From a virus: a stretch of 20,090 nucleotides of DNA. Positions 19,900 through 20,090 of this stretch are shown in pieces. Each line of letters starts with the position of its first letter. Position 1 is the stretch's first letter. Made by a program: the position numbers and the translations under genes. The notes beneath the pieces were generated by a model. It was not told the DNA's origin, searched no databases, and saw only the letters and a list, made by a program, of their open reading frames with translations. The stretch lies in the IMG/VR virus record IMGVR_UViG_3300048694_000356, positions 1-20,090 of that record; one strand, given 5' to 3'.

Positions 19900-20090
19900 A
19901 TGTCCACCACCGATATTGAAAAGAAAAGCCTTGAGGCGCACGTAGAACTTTGCGCTGAAAGGTATAGTAACTTGGAAACAAAACTAGAGCACCTAGATAG
20001 TCGTATGGACAAACTAGAAGGCCACATTGTGGATATTAAAGACAGCCTGGGTAAAGTTGGATCAGAAGGTAATAAAACTCTTATTACAAT
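19900..20090 (+). CDS. N-terminal part of a coiled-coil protein (cut by window end)
   Basis: The frame is open from just after a stop at 19858-19860 to the window edge. From ATG 19900 the visible 63 residues begin MSTTDIEKKSLEAHVELCAE and continue with heptads of L, I and V (SNLETKLEHLDSRMDKLEGHIVDIKDSLG), a clear coiled coil. An upstream TTG at 19885 would add five residues, and the sequence before it also reads as plausible coding (QEKASLLLKEAG), so the true start is uncertain. Short coiled coils followed by a membrane segment are typical of holin-associated proteins of the XhlA type, but the C-terminus is outside the window. Confidence 0.6.
   Translation, partial: MSTTDIEKKSLEAHVELCAERYSNLETKLEHLDSRMDKLEGHIVDIKDSLGKVGSEGNKTLIT

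Overview
The window looks like part of the genome of a tailed phage with a T4-like (myovirus) gene and promoter repertoire, probably an uncultured marine or freshwater virus. The grounds are: dense, mostly co-directional genes whose stops and starts overlap (ATGA, TAATG), visibly AT-rich sequence, a gp61-type primase next to a gp41-type helicase, a probable gp62-like clamp-loader subunit, large repetitive tail-fibre genes, and repeated (N)ATAAATA boxes like T4 late promoters just upstream of presumed virion genes. No tRNA, CRISPR array, integrase or insertion sequence was seen. The host cannot be told from the sequence.

Region 1 (1-4768, plus strand) is one tightly packed operon. It holds the end of a truncated gene, a GCS-type SGNH-like hydrolase, a PIG-L/LmbE-type deacetylase, two conserved-looking unknowns, a gp62-like clamp-loader subunit, a second SGNH-like hydrolase, a zinc-finger protein, a small unknown, and a 197-residue protein that carries in order the signature motifs of bacterial DNA polymerase III alpha (DnaE), including equivalents of all three catalytic aspartates. 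One minus-strand gene (4761-5135) converges on this operon and diverges from region 2.

Region 2 (5143-12599) is a late structural block. It contains a small structural protein, a 1516-residue tail-fibre-like protein, a LamG/concanavalin-like protein, a 63-residue connector-like protein, a second fibre-like protein with a two-copy internal repeat, and a 59-residue protein. Late-promoter boxes precede the first and fourth of these genes.

Region 3 (12610-15121) holds primase and helicase. It is headed by a near-consensus sigma70 promoter whose -10 lies in the loop of an 11-bp inverted repeat that also contains the primase start codon.

Region 4 (15128-18826) is the most unusual. Behind a late promoter lie a small unknown gene and four consecutive genes whose products all begin with a short leader ending in (L/I)xE followed by A, G or S. 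That is the pattern of T4 capsid-targeting peptides cut by the gp21 prohead protease. Two of the four have the catalytic pattern of polymerase-beta-type nucleotidyltransferases and a third has ligase/capping-type motifs (KxDG, EG, K). The inference is that a set of nucleotidyl-transfer enzymes is packed in the head and delivered with the DNA.

Region 5 (18849-20090) has a strongly expressed-looking 138-residue protein with its own late promoter, strong ribosome site and intrinsic terminator. It is followed by a gene predicted to be leaderless and by the start of a coiled-coil protein cut by the window end. No stretch over 300 bases lacks a gene.
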